A stretch of 40,601 nt of DNA from Mycobacterium pinniadriaticum. Lineage in GTDB: Bacteria > Actinomycetota > Actinomycetes > Mycobacteriales > Mycobacteriaceae. The translations under genes and the position numbers were made by a program. The DNA lies in NCBI RefSeq assembly GCF_026242045.1, contig NZ_JAPJDO010000048.1, positions 1 to 40,601 on the forward strand, read 5' to 3'. Below are positions 1-7,331 of the stretch, one piece after another; positions within the stretch are counted from its first letter, which is position 1; every line of letters starts with the position of its first letter. Below the pieces are notes generated by a model. That model did not search any database. It was not told the DNA's origin and saw nothing but the letters and a program-made list of their open reading frames with translations.

Positions 1-111
1 AACAAGGCGGGCCAGGAGTCACAGGAGTCGCCAAGCGCTCCAACATCCCAGCCCGCTATACCCAAGCCTACGACGAGCCCACAAGTAGCTTGACTTCAGT
101 TAGGAACTCAA
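1..111. repeat. Left copy of 111-bp exact terminal inverted repeat
   Basis: Bases 1-111 are the exact reverse complement of 40491-40601. Identity stops abruptly at base 112 (g here, a different base at the other end) and runs to the very edge of the window, so the repeat probably continues outside. It is about 57% GC by hand count, visibly lower than the genes around it. It contains a short direct repeat (ggagtcacaggagtc) and an outward-facing TTGACT at 90-95 pointing at lipV. This is consistent with the end of a mobile element or another multicopy sequence, but no complete transposase is visible. Confidence 0.95.
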
Positions 112-136
112 GTTGGTGAAGTGGCACCATGAACCC

Positions 137-925
137 GTGACCCACCCGCTGCACGTTCACCGATTCGGCGCGGATGGACCCGTCCGGGTTCTCGCGATCC
201 ACGGCCTGACCGGCCATGGCCGCCGCTGGCGCACGCTGGTCAACCAGCACCTACCCGAAATCGCGGTGGCCGCACCGGATCTGATCGGGCACGGCCGCTC
301 CTCGTGGTCGGCGCCGTGGACGATCGACGCCAACATCGCGGCGTTGGCGACGCTGGTGGAGGACGCCGCCGACGGCCCGGTGTTGGTGGTGGGGCATTCC
401 TTCGGTGGCGCGATCGCCCTCCATTTGGCCGCGGCGTGCCCGGATCTGGTGTCCGGGCTGGTGCTGCTCGACCCCGCGATCGGCCTGGACGGGCAGTGGA
501 TGCGCGAGATCGCCGAGGACATGTTGGAATCGCCCGACTACACCGACCGGGACGAAGCCCGGACCGAGAAGTTCACCGGCTCGTGGGCCGATGTCGATCC
601 GGCCGAGCTCGACGCCGATCTCGACGAGCATCTTCTCGTCCTGCCCAACGGCCGCTACGGCTGGCGGATCTGCGTGCCGGCGATGATGTCCTACTGGAGT
701 GAGCTGGCCCGCGACATCGTGCTGCCGCACAAAGGAACTCCGACGACGCTGATCCGGGCACAGTGGACGGATCCGCCCTATGTCGGCGCGGAACTGATCG
801 ACGGCCTGTCCGCTCGACTCGGCGCGGACTTCACCCTGGTCGAATTCGCCTGCCAGCACATGGTTGCGCACGCGAAACCGGAGGAGACCGCCAAGGTCAT
901 CCGGGATGTGCTCGGAGCGCAATAG
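137..925 (+). CDS. lipV: Alpha/beta-hydrolase, LipV-type lipase/esterase
   Basis: Predicted serine hydrolase of the alpha/beta fold, 262 residues from the GTG at 137. The oxyanion-hole motif HGLTG lies near residue 22, the nucleophile elbow GHSFGG puts the serine at about 88, and a histidine near 241-245 in a CQHMVAH context completes a plausible triad. The frame is open upstream to TTG 113 and GTG 116, but 137 gives the natural start (VTHPLHVHRFG); no good ribosome binding site is visible at any of them. The position before an alkyltransferase-like gene matches M. tuberculosis Rv3203 (lipV). The gene begins only 26 bp inside the unique sequence, so its native promoter has been replaced or lies in the terminal repeat. 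The substrate cannot be told from sequence. Confidence 0.85.
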   Translation: MTHPLHVHRFGADGPVRVLAIHGLTGHGRRWRTLVNQHLPEIAVAAPDLIGHGRSSWSAPWTIDANIAALATLVEDAADGPVLVVGHSFGGAIALHLAAACPDLVSGLVLLDPAIGLDGQWMREIAEDMLESPDYTDRDEARTEKFTGSWADVDPAELDADLDEHLLVLPNGRYGWRICVPAMMSYWSELARDIVLPHKGTPTTLIRAQWTDPPYVGAELIDGLSARLGADFTLVEFACQHMVAHAKPEETAKVIRDVLGAQ

Positions 926-927
926 CG

Positions 928-1224
928 ATGGCCCCGGTCACCGACGAACAGGTCGAGTTGGTGCGCCGCCTGGTCGCGTCGATACCGGCGGGCCGGGTTG
1001 CCACCTACGGTGACATCGCTTCGGCGGCAGAACTTTCCAGCCCGCGCATCGTCGGCTGGATCATGCGCACGGACTCCTCGGACCTGCCGTGGCATCGGGT
1101 GATCACCGCGTCGGGCCGGCCGGCCGCGCACCTGGTGAGCCGCCAGCTCGAGCTGCTGCGGGCCGAAGGCGTGCTGGCCGACGACGGCAGGGTGAATCTG
1201 GCCGAAACCCGCCACGCGTTCTAG
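928..1224 (+). CDS. Alkyltransferase-like protein (ATL), MGMT family without the acceptor cysteine
   Basis: A 98-residue protein with the DNA-binding domain of O6-alkylguanine-DNA alkyltransferases. The active-site signature PCHRV is PWHRV here (residues 54-58), so tryptophan replaces the methyl-accepting cysteine. That is the hallmark of alkyltransferase-like proteins, which bind O6-alkylguanine lesions and hand them to nucleotide excision repair instead of repairing them. The helix-turn-helix part (GRVATYGDIASAA) is intact. It starts 2 bp after the lipV stop, so the two are probably cotranscribed. Its TAG stop overlaps the stop of the convergent gene in the tetramer CTAG (1221-1224). It corresponds to the M. 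tuberculosis Rv3204 position. Confidence 0.9.
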   Translation: MAPVTDEQVELVRRLVASIPAGRVATYGDIASAAELSSPRIVGWIMRTDSSDLPWHRVITASGRPAAHLVSRQLELLRAEGVLADDGRVNLAETRHAF

Positions 1225-2075
1225 AGAACCAGCCGGATCAACGCGGCGGTGCGCGCCAAACCGGGGAACGCCGCCGCCGTCGACCGCGGATGCAGGGCAT
1301 GTACGGCAAGCCGGAACATCAACGCACGCAACAACATCTGCGGCCACTCGGGCAGAGCGTCCCACCGCTCGATCAAGCCGTCGTCGGCCTCTCCCCAAGC
1401 CAGTGCGTCGACGACGACGACCCCCGCCGCCCACGACGCCGGCCGCCAGTACGGGGTGATGTCGGTGATCCCCGGCGCCGCCGTGCCGGCGAACAGGACG
1501 GTGCCGTACAGGTCACCGTGGACCAGCTGGTTGGGACTCTTGGTCGGTCTGCGCAGCCCGGCCAGTTGGTTGATCAGATCCATCGACCGCTCGCCGTCGG
1601 CCGAGCCCGGCGCCACCAGCGCCCCGGGCGGCAGCGAATGCAGCGGCCGTTCCTCCCAGGCCGCGCGATCCGCGGCGATGAACACGTCGACATCGCTCCA
1701 GGGCGCCACCGGCGCCTGGGTCAGGAACCTCGGCCGTTCCAGCTTGGCAGTGGCCTCGTGCAGCCGCACCCCGGCCGAGACGACCTCGTCGTGGCGCGGC
1801 TCGGGCGTACCGGCGACGAATGTGTCTGCCCGCCAACCCGACACCACATAGCGACCGTCGGTGGACCGCACCGGCCGGGCCAGCCGCACCCCGTCGACGA
1901 ACAACGTCTCGCGGGCCTTTGCCGACCAGGCCGCCCTGGCATGGTCGGCGATTACCGAGAGCACCACCTCGCCGCAGCGGAAACCGCCCTCCCAGCCCGC
2001 ACCGAGGGGTTCGGGATCCTGGCCTTTGAGACCGAAGGCCGCCAAGACATGCTCAGGCGGGCGGTCGTCGGTCAC
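1221..2075 (-). CDS. Aminoglycoside-phosphotransferase-like protein, degenerate kinase fold (Rv3205c type)
   Basis: A 284-residue actinobacterial protein starting at GTG 2075. The part around HGDLYGTVLF resembles the catalytic loop of the APH/protein-kinase-like fold, where HGDLxxxN is expected, but the asparagine is missing. The following metal-binding segment reads ITDITPYWRP instead of a clear DFG or DWE. It may therefore be a pseudokinase or a distant enzyme of unknown substrate. The N-terminal half (GAGWEGGFRCGEVVLSV) resembles a nucleotide-binding loop. It is a single-gene unit convergent with the ATL gene, and moeZ lies 36 bp downstream on the same strand. Confidence 0.75.
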   Translation of the reverse strand: MTDDRPPEHVLAAFGLKGQDPEPLGAGWEGGFRCGEVVLSVIADHARAAWSAKARETLFVDGVRLARPVRSTDGRYVVSGWRADTFVAGTPEPRHDEVVSAGVRLHEATAKLERPRFLTQAPVAPWSDVDVFIAADRAAWEERPLHSLPPGALVAPGSADGERSMDLINQLAGLRRPTKSPNQLVHGDLYGTVLFAGTAAPGITDITPYWRPASWAAGVVVVDALAWGEADDGLIERWDALPEWPQMLLRALMFRLAVHALHPRSTAAAFPGLARTAALIRLVL

Positions 2076-2111
2076 CCAGACAGCCTAAATTGTCGCGACG
2101 CAAAGTAGCCG

Positions 2112-3302
2112 TCAGTACATGACCATGTCGGGATCGATTTGTTTTGCCCAGGCGACGATGCCGCCCTGCAGGTGCAGGGCATCGGAGAAGCCGGCCTTCT
2201 TCACCACGGCCAGCGCCTCGGCAGACCGCACCCCGGTCTTGCAGTACAGCACCGGGACGCGGTCGTGCGGCAACTTGGCCAGGCCCTCACCGGACTCGAT
2301 GACCGACTTCGGGACGAGTTCGGCACCGGTGATGTGGTTGATCTCCCACTCCACCGGCTCGCGGACGTCGATCAGGGCCACCTTCTTGCCGGAATCGAGC
2401 AGGTCACGCAGCTCCAGCGGGGTGACGGTCGAGTGCTGGGCGGCGTCGGCGGCGGCGTCGGTCACCACGCCGCAGAACGATTCGTAGTCGATGAGCTCGG
2501 TGATCTTGGGCGTCTCGGGATCCTTACGAATCCGGATCGTGCGATAGGTCATGTCCAGGGCGTCGTAGACCATCAACCGACCCAACAGGGTCTCCCCGAT
2601 TCCGGTGATCAGCTTGATGGCCTCGGTGCCCATGATCGAGGCGATCGAGGCGCACAGGATGCCCAGCACCCCGCCCTCGGCGCAGGACGGGACCAGGCCG
2701 GGTGGCGGCGGCTCCGGGTAGAGGTCGCGATAGTTGAGGCTGCGCTCATTGCCATCCTCATCGGCTGGCGCGTCCTCCCAGAACACCGAGGCCTGCCCCT
2801 CGAAGCGGTAGATCGACCCCCACACGTAGGGCTTGTGGGCCAGCGCCGCCGCGTCGTTGACCAGGTAGCGGGTGGCGAAGTTGTCGGTGCCGTCGAGGAT
2901 GAGGTCGTACTGCTCGAACAGCGCCACCGCGTTGTCGGGTTCCAGCCGGTGCTCGTACAGGTGCACGGTCACCAGCGGGTTCACCTCACGGATGGAGTCA
3001 CGGGCGCTTTCGGCCTTGGACCGGCCGATGTCGGACTGGCCGTGGATGATCTGGCGCTGCAGGTTGGACTCGTCGACCAGGTCGAATTCGACGATGCCGA
3101 TGGTGCCGACGCCGGCGGCGGCCAGGTACAACAGGGTGGGCGAGCCCAGGCCACCGGCGCCGATCACCAGCACCTTGGCGTTCTTCAAGCGTTTCTGCCC
3201 GTCCACGCCGAGGTCCGGGATGATCAGGTGGCGGCTGTAGCGCGCGACCTCTTCACGGGTGAGCTCGGCGGCGGGTTCGACCAGCGGCGGCAACGGGGAC
3301 AC
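2112..3302 (-). CDS. moeZ: Adenylyltransferase/sulfurtransferase MoeZ
   Basis: A 396-residue fusion of an E1-like ThiF/MoeB domain (about 15-255) with a C-terminal rhodanese domain (about 285-396). The nucleotide-binding glycine loop GAGGLGSP is at 48-55, and the rhodanese active-site loop CKTGVRSAEA starts at Cys354. In mycobacteria this protein (Rv3206c, also called moeB1) adenylates ubiquitin-like sulfur carriers such as CysO and MoaD2 and transfers sulfur to make their thiocarboxylates, feeding cysteine and molybdopterin synthesis. The start is GTG at 3302, preceded on the minus strand by GAGGAGTG at a suitable distance. It stands alone, with 191 bp between it and the upstream gene. Confidence 0.93.
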   Translation of the reverse strand: MSPLPPLVEPAAELTREEVARYSRHLIIPDLGVDGQKRLKNAKVLVIGAGGLGSPTLLYLAAAGVGTIGIVEFDLVDESNLQRQIIHGQSDIGRSKAESARDSIREVNPLVTVHLYEHRLEPDNAVALFEQYDLILDGTDNFATRYLVNDAAALAHKPYVWGSIYRFEGQASVFWEDAPADEDGNERSLNYRDLYPEPPPPGLVPSCAEGGVLGILCASIASIMGTEAIKLITGIGETLLGRLMVYDALDMTYRTIRIRKDPETPKITELIDYESFCGVVTDAAADAAQHSTVTPLELRDLLDSGKKVALIDVREPVEWEINHITGAELVPKSVIESGEGLAKLPHDRVPVLYCKTGVRSAEALAVVKKAGFSDALHLQGGIVAWAKQIDPDMVMY

Positions 3303-3416
3303 CGGACACTCCTCGGTATCGGCTCGGATCTACTAGCCCGACGGACATTCACCATCCATCTCAGCAGCTGGCCACATCAACGGCAAACAGCCCCGAAACC
3401 TTCCCGGAGCCGCCGC

Positions 3417-3472
3417 GAGCGTGCGCGTCGGCACCGCGACACGCCGCAGAGGCCGGCACCGCGCGCACGCTC
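3417..3472. repeat. Intergenic long hairpin between moeZ and the metzincin-like gene
   Basis: Arms 3417-3427 (GAGCGTGCGCG) and 3462-3472 (CGCGCACGCTC) are perfect reverse complements across a 34-nt interior. The interior also holds a direct repeat, CGGCACCGCG, at 3429-3438 and 3454-3463, and the core GCGACACGCCG at 3436-3446. The same core sits inside a second hairpin at 29041-29107. It lies downstream of the gene at 3494-4537 and upstream of moeZ, so it may act as a terminator or as a dispersed mycobacterial palindromic repeat. There is no U-tract. Confidence 0.6.
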
Positions 3473-3493
3473 ACGCCAGAAGTCAGGCAGAAA

Positions 3494-4537
3494 TCAGGCG
3501 ATCGGATACGGCCAGGGGTTGAACCGGCAGGACTTGCCGTCGGGCTTGACGTACTCGGGGTCGAACCGGGAAGCGTCGTCGTCGGCGGTGGAGAAGGTCT
3601 GCTGCATCATCACCGGCGCCAGGCCGCCGTTGTCGGCACAGGGCTCATGGTGCTGATAGCCGATCGCGTGGCCGACCTCGTGGTTGATCAGATACTGCCG
3701 ATAGGAGCCGATGTCGCCCTGGAAGGGCACCGCGCCGCGCACCCAGCGGGCCTCGTTGATCAACACCCGCGGCTGCGCGTCGGGCCCGTAGGCCGGGTTG
3801 TAGCAGGAGGACTCCAGCGGGATTTCGTAGCCGCACCCCTCGCGCACCGTCATCGGCGAGGTCAGCGACACCCGGAAATCCGGCTTCACATCGGGTGAGC
3901 TGTCGTCGATGCGCTCGAAGGCGAATTGCGGATTGTGGATCCAGCTCTTCGGGTTGCCCAGCGTCTCGGTCACCATCCGGGCGAAACCTTCGTCACCGCC
4001 GAACGACCCGGTGTCGATACCGTCTTCCACCTCGACGGTGTAGGTGAACGTCTTCGCGGTGCCCTCACCGACCTTGGGCGTGGTGCCGGGCACGATGTGC
4101 CACGTCTTGGCGCCCGCCTCGGTGATCGCCCCGCCCTCGGGCAGGATCCCGGTCGGCAGGTTGGCGTCGAACTCGGTCAGGCCGCGCGGCGGGGCACCGA
4201 TGATGGCGGTGCCGCTCGACCCGATCGTCGGCGGACCCTCCACCCCGCTGTGGGCGACGTTCTCAGCGGCCGGGGCGGCGGTTCCGGTGACGGTCTGATA
4301 CAGCACCACTCCGGTAAGCACCACCAGCACCGGCAGCGCGTACGCGCGCCAGCCGTAGGTCGAGATGAACCTGCCCAGCCAGGTCTGCTTGCGCCATTGG
4401 CGGCGCTGATCCCGGTTGGACCTGGCCCGGCCCGACTCCCCCGCCAACGGGTCCCGCAGGGCGCGCAGCGGCTCACGCCACTCGTTGCGCAGCACGGGCA
4501 CCCGACCGTCGCCGCGGTGCCCCGGGTCGTAGGTCAC
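3494..4537 (-). CDS. Membrane-anchored metzincin-like zinc metalloprotease (Rv3207c type, DUF3152)
   Basis: A 347-residue protein from GTG 4537; a TTG at 4555 would add six residues. A basic cytoplasmic N-terminus is followed by one transmembrane helix (ALPVLVVLTGVVLYQTV, about residues 69-85) and a long extracytoplasmic domain. Near the C-terminus it has HEVGHAIGYQH (286-296), which fits the metzincin zinc signature HExxHxxGxxH exactly, followed by an APVMMQQ segment that could be the Met-turn. This supports a real extracytoplasmic zinc protease anchored by its N-terminus. Four cysteines in the outer domain could form disulfides. The mycobacterial family is generally listed only as conserved hypothetical; the substrate is unknown. 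Confidence 0.82.
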   Translation of the reverse strand: MTYDPGHRGDGRVPVLRNEWREPLRALRDPLAGESGRARSNRDQRRQWRKQTWLGRFISTYGWRAYALPVLVVLTGVVLYQTVTGTAAPAAENVAHSGVEGPPTIGSSGTAIIGAPPRGLTEFDANLPTGILPEGGAITEAGAKTWHIVPGTTPKVGEGTAKTFTYTVEVEDGIDTGSFGGDEGFARMVTETLGNPKSWIHNPQFAFERIDDSSPDVKPDFRVSLTSPMTVREGCGYEIPLESSCYNPAYGPDAQPRVLINEARWVRGAVPFQGDIGSYRQYLINHEVGHAIGYQHHEPCADNGGLAPVMMQQTFSTADDDASRFDPEYVKPDGKSCRFNPWPYPIA

Positions 4538-4700
4538 CGACCCAGGATGGCACAACAGCCGAACACCGCACTTCCGGCGCGCCAGTACCCTCGCCCGAGC
4601 GCGCTACGGGCGAGTAACCGCGCCCGGGTAGTAATGTCAGTTCGACGGGGCCGGGAGAGCGGGGGCAATGCCGCCCGGCCACACACGGATTGAGGACTCG

Positions 4701-5375
4701 ATGAGCGAACTCGCCGACACGGCCGAGCGGAAATCCGCTCGAACGGCCACTGGCGAACGTACTGCCACCGTTCCCCGGCGTGGCAGCCGTCTACCGCGCG
4801 ACGAGCGGCGGGGCCAACTGCTGGTCGCCGCCAGTGAAGTCTTCGTCGACCGCGGCTATCACGCCGCCGGCATGGATGAGATCGCCGACCGCGCCGGCGT
4901 GAGCAAGCCCGTTCTCTATCAACATTTCTCGAGCAAACTCGAGTTGTATCTGGCCGTCTTGAACCGGCACGTCGAGAATCTGGTGTCCGGTGTGCGGCAA
5001 GCCCTGCGCACCACCACCGACAACCGTCAGCGGCTGCGCGCGGCCGTGCAGGCCTTCTTCGATTTCATCGAGCACGACAGCCAGGGTTACCGGCTGATCT
5101 TCGAGAACGACTACATCACCGAGCCGCAGGTCGCCTCCCAGGTGAAGGTCGCCACCGAATCGTGCACCGACGCGGTGTTCGACCTGATCAGCCGAGATTC
5201 CGGGCTCGATCCGCACCGCGCCCGGATGATCGCGGTCGGGCTGGTCGCCATCAGCGTCGACTGCGCGCGCTACTGGCTGGACGCCGACCGCCCGATCTCC
5301 AAGGAGGCCGCGGTCGACGGGACGGTGCAGTTCGCCTGGGGCGGCCTGTCACACGTCCCGCTCACGCGCTCCTGA
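4701..5375 (+). CDS. TetR-family transcriptional regulator (Rv3208 type)
   Basis: A 224-residue regulator with a standard N-terminal TetR helix-turn-helix (MDEIADRAGVSKPVLYQHF, about residues 53-71) after a roughly 35-residue basic, disordered tail. The C-terminal ligand-binding domain is all-helical. The start ATG 4701 follows TGAGGA at a good distance; upstream in-frame codons are unlikely. The neighbours are a divergent membrane metalloprotease and a convergent TB9.4 gene, neither an obvious target. The 145 bp upstream hold a possible -10 (TAGTAAT near 4630) but no clear palindromic operator. The ligand is unknown. Confidence 0.88.
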   Translation: MSELADTAERKSARTATGERTATVPRRGSRLPRDERRGQLLVAASEVFVDRGYHAAGMDEIADRAGVSKPVLYQHFSSKLELYLAVLNRHVENLVSGVRQALRTTTDNRQRLRAAVQAFFDFIEHDSQGYRLIFENDYITEPQVASQVKVATESCTDAVFDLISRDSGLDPHRARMIAVGLVAISVDCARYWLDADRPISKEAAVDGTVQFAWGGLSHVPLTRS

Positions 5376-5383
5376 CGATCCGA

Positions 5384-5400
5384 CGGCGCGCTACGCGCCG
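5384..5400. terminator. Hairpin at the TetR / TB9.4 convergent junction
   Basis: CGGCGCG (5384-5390), loop CTA, CGCGCCG (5394-5400) is a perfect 7-bp GC stem. The loop CTA is the stop codon of the minus-strand TB9.4 gene, and the stem starts 9 bp after the TetR stop. It could act on both strands as a terminator, but no T-run follows. Confidence 0.45.
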
Positions 5401-5639
5401 GCCGGGCCCGCGGCGATCCCGAATCCGACCCTGCGCACGTCGGCGACGCCGATCTCGACGTAGGTGATCTTGGTGGTCTGCACCAGGAAGCGGCGTCCCT
5501 TGTCGTCGGTCAGGCTCAGCACGTCCGAACCACCCTTCGAGAACGCCGAGGTCACCAGTTCTTCGACCTCGGCGGGTGTCTGCGAGCTGGTGAACACCAG
5601 CTCACGCGGGCTATCCGTGACACCGATCTTGACCTCCAC
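5391..5639 (-). CDS. TB9.4: DUF3107 protein TB9.4 (Rv3208A type)
   Basis: A small, acidic, conserved actinobacterial protein of 82 residues (begins MEVKIGVTDSPRELVF). It matches the mycobacterial TB9.4 family in length and sequence; that family is found in culture and is of unknown function. The fold appears to be alternating strands and helices, with a central KGRRFLVQTTKITYVEIG segment. There is no signal peptide or membrane helix. It is a single-gene unit, with a 14-bp perfect palindrome 25 bp upstream of the start. Confidence 0.88.
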   Translation of the reverse strand: MEVKIGVTDSPRELVFTSSQTPAEVEELVTSAFSKGGSDVLSLTDDKGRRFLVQTTKITYVEIGVADVRRVGFGIAAGPAGA

Positions 5640-5663
5640 GCTGGCCCCTTCTCTCTCGTCTGC

Positions 5664-5677
5664 GTCGCGTACGCGAC
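5664..5677. promoter_or_regulatory. Perfect 14-bp palindrome upstream of TB9.4
   Basis: GTCGCGTACGCGAC is fully self-complementary and lies 25-38 bp upstream of the TB9.4 start, where an operator or the 5' end of the transcript would be. A weaker inverted repeat, TTCGC-agtta-GCGAA, lies at 5726-5740. No binding protein can be named. Confidence 0.4.
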
Positions 5678-5824
5678 TACCCCAGAAGGCTAATGGACGC
5701 GATTGAGCGTGGTTACCCGCAGCCGTTCGCAGTTAGCGAATTGGGCGTCAAGCTGGGATAACAGCATGGCAACGGGCAGGCGCGGCGCGCCGCGGTCAGG
5801 GTTGGGGGTCCTTAACCTTGCGTC

Positions 5825-6397
5825 GTGAGCGAGAAGAAGCGCCGACAGCGGCTGGTCCAGTGGCCGCGGGTCGCGCTGACCACCGCCGGCGTACTGGTCG
5901 CCGCCTCGGCGACGACGTTCGTCGTACGCACCGGCGACGCCGCCACCACCACCGCGGATTTCGGCACCACCCCGACCCGCACGGTGGTGGCCATCCCCGG
6001 TCCCCGGACGTCGACCCCGGCGCCCGCGCCCGTCACCGTCACCGTCACCGTCCCGGGCCTGCCGTTGGAGACACCCGTTCTGGTTCCGCCGCCGGCCGCG
6101 GCGGCCACCCCGATGGCCCAGACGATGGTCGATCCCCGCGAAATCGTCTACACCGTCGCGGGTAACCAACGCCCCGACGACCCGGTGTCCATCACCTACG
6201 CCGACGACACGGGAGCGCTGCGCACGGTCGAGAACGTCGCGCTGCCCTGGCGGCTGACCGTCATTCCCACCGTGCCGGTCAACTACGTCACGGCCAGCAG
6301 TGGCGGCAGTCAGCTGAACTGCTGGATCACCGACGCGCACGGGGCCACCGTGGCCGCCCAGACGGACAACACGATCTCGGCGACCTGCAACCGCTAG
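5825..6397 (+). CDS. MmpS-like membrane protein, threonine/proline-rich (Rv3209 type)
   Basis: A 190-residue protein from GTG 5825. A basic N-terminus precedes one transmembrane helix (about residues 14-33), then a Thr/Pro/Ala-rich linker, then a C-terminal domain from about 115. That domain resembles the beta domain of MmpS proteins: ISITYADD-like strand, then ALPWRLTV, a hydrophobic strand, and two cysteines in LNCWITDAHG and ATCNR that likely form a disulfide. MmpS proteins normally work with an adjacent MmpL transporter in lipid or siderophore export; none is present here. Its TAG stop abuts the stop of the convergent gene. The MmpS relation rests on my reading of the C-terminal pattern. 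Confidence 0.75.
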   Translation: MSEKKRRQRLVQWPRVALTTAGVLVAASATTFVVRTGDAATTTADFGTTPTRTVVAIPGPRTSTPAPAPVTVTVTVPGLPLETPVLVPPPAAAATPMAQTMVDPREIVYTVAGNQRPDDPVSITYADDTGALRTVENVALPWRLTVIPTVPVNYVTASSGGSQLNCWITDAHGATVAAQTDNTISATCNR

Positions 6398-7081
6398 TCA
6401 GGCCAGACCGAGCTGGCGCATCCGGTCGTCATGCGTGCGCTGCAGCCGGTCGAAGAAATCGGCCACCTGCCCGAGCCCGCCCGGGCCGGCCAGCACCAGG
6501 TCGACCAGTTCGTCATGATCGGCCAGCACGTACTGGGCCTGCGTGATCGCCTCACCGAGCAGCCGGCGCGACCATAGCGCCAGCCGGCTGCGCTGCCGCC
6601 CGCTGGTGGTCACCGCCGCACGAACCTCGGCGACCACGAACTGCGAATGGCCCGTCTCGGAGAGGACCCCGCGCACCACGGCGGCCACCTCATCGGGCAG
6701 CACGTCGGCTATCTCGAGGTAGAAGTCGGCCGCCAGCGCATCGCCGACATAGGTCTTGACCAGAGCCTCCAGCCAGGTGCTCGGGGTGGTCAGCCGGTGA
6801 TAGTTCTCCAGCGCGGAGGCGTAGCGCGACATCGCCGGGACGACGTCGACGCCGCGGGCCTGCAATGCGTCGTGCAGCAGGTCGTAATGGGCCATCTCGG
6901 CGGCGGCCATGCTGGCCATATTGATCCGGCCCCGCAGGTCCGGCGCCATCCGGGCCTCGTCGGTGAGCCGGTAGAACGCCGCCACTTCGCCGTAGGCCAA
7001 CAGCGCGAACAACTCGTTGACGCCGGGATGGTCGGCGGAGATCCGCGCCGATGACGCCGCGGCAGGCTGAGGGGCGGTCAT
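6398..7081 (-). CDS. Ferritin-like diiron protein, MiaE-like (Rv3210c type)
   Basis: A 227-residue, largely helical protein. It carries two EXXH motifs typical of ferritin-like diiron folds: EMAH in helix two (near residue 79) and ETGH in helix four (near residue 158), with additional acidic residues (EVAAFYRLTDE, DALAADFYLEIAD) placed to complete a diiron site. The relationship is to the tRNA-hydroxylase (MiaE)-like branch, but catalysis on tRNA is not shown. The start ATG 7081 is preferred; GTG 7090 is possible. The stop abuts the stop of the convergent MmpS-like gene with no space between. The start lies close to the rhlE promoter region on the other strand. Confidence 0.75.
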   Translation of the reverse strand: MTAPQPAAASSARISADHPGVNELFALLAYGEVAAFYRLTDEARMAPDLRGRINMASMAAAEMAHYDLLHDALQARGVDVVPAMSRYASALENYHRLTTPSTWLEALVKTYVGDALAADFYLEIADVLPDEVAAVVRGVLSETGHSQFVVAEVRAAVTTSGRQRSRLALWSRRLLGEAITQAQYVLADHDELVDLVLAGPGGLGQVADFFDRLQRTHDDRMRQLGLA

Positions 7082-7137
7082 GGCCGTCACTGTAGTCCCG
7101 GCGCGGGCCGCGATCAGGCCCAGTAACCGCGACCAGC

Positions 7138-7143
7138 TATGAT
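7138..7143 (+). promoter_or_regulatory. Putative -10 element for rhlE
   Basis: TATGAT differs from the consensus TATAAT at one base. It lies 188 bp upstream of the rhlE start. No convincing -35 is seen, which is common in mycobacteria. If used, it gives an untranslated leader of about 180 nt. Confidence 0.4.
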
Positions 7144-7196
7144 GGGACCTGATCAACGCCGTGAGGCGTGGTCAAGGAAATGTGCGTGCACGCAGT

Positions 7197-7223
7197 GGGC
7201 CCGCCTCCCTCAGTGCGGGGCCC
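7197..7223 (+). promoter_or_regulatory. GC-rich hairpin in the rhlE leader
   Basis: GGGCCC (7197-7202) pairs with GGGCCC (7218-7223), extended by GC/GC with one bulged G and a 10-nt loop. It sits in the predicted 5' leader, where a cold-dependent or autoregulatory RNA structure would be plausible for a DEAD-box helicase gene. A regulatory role is inferred only. Confidence 0.35.
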
Positions 7224-7331
7224 GGCGAATCGGCATCGAAATTCTTGACGCCGACTCCATTCCGAAGTCCGAACTCGTGCGCGCGTGGAACCGCAGACGA
7301 GGAACGACATCGGAAGGCACAACGCGACCAC

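Noticed and set aside
3303..3370. A SigH promoter upstream of moeZ
   Set aside because: I looked for GGAA(T/C) and GTT at 16-19 bp and did not find them.
2139..3656. A 505-codon plus-strand frame opposite moeZ
   Set aside because: Antisense shadow; runs on through the intergenic hairpin into the next gene.
6001..6050. Short tandem accgtc repeats as a microsatellite or CRISPR-like array
   Set aside because: They encode the Val/Thr-rich linker of the MmpS-like protein and are not spaced repeats.
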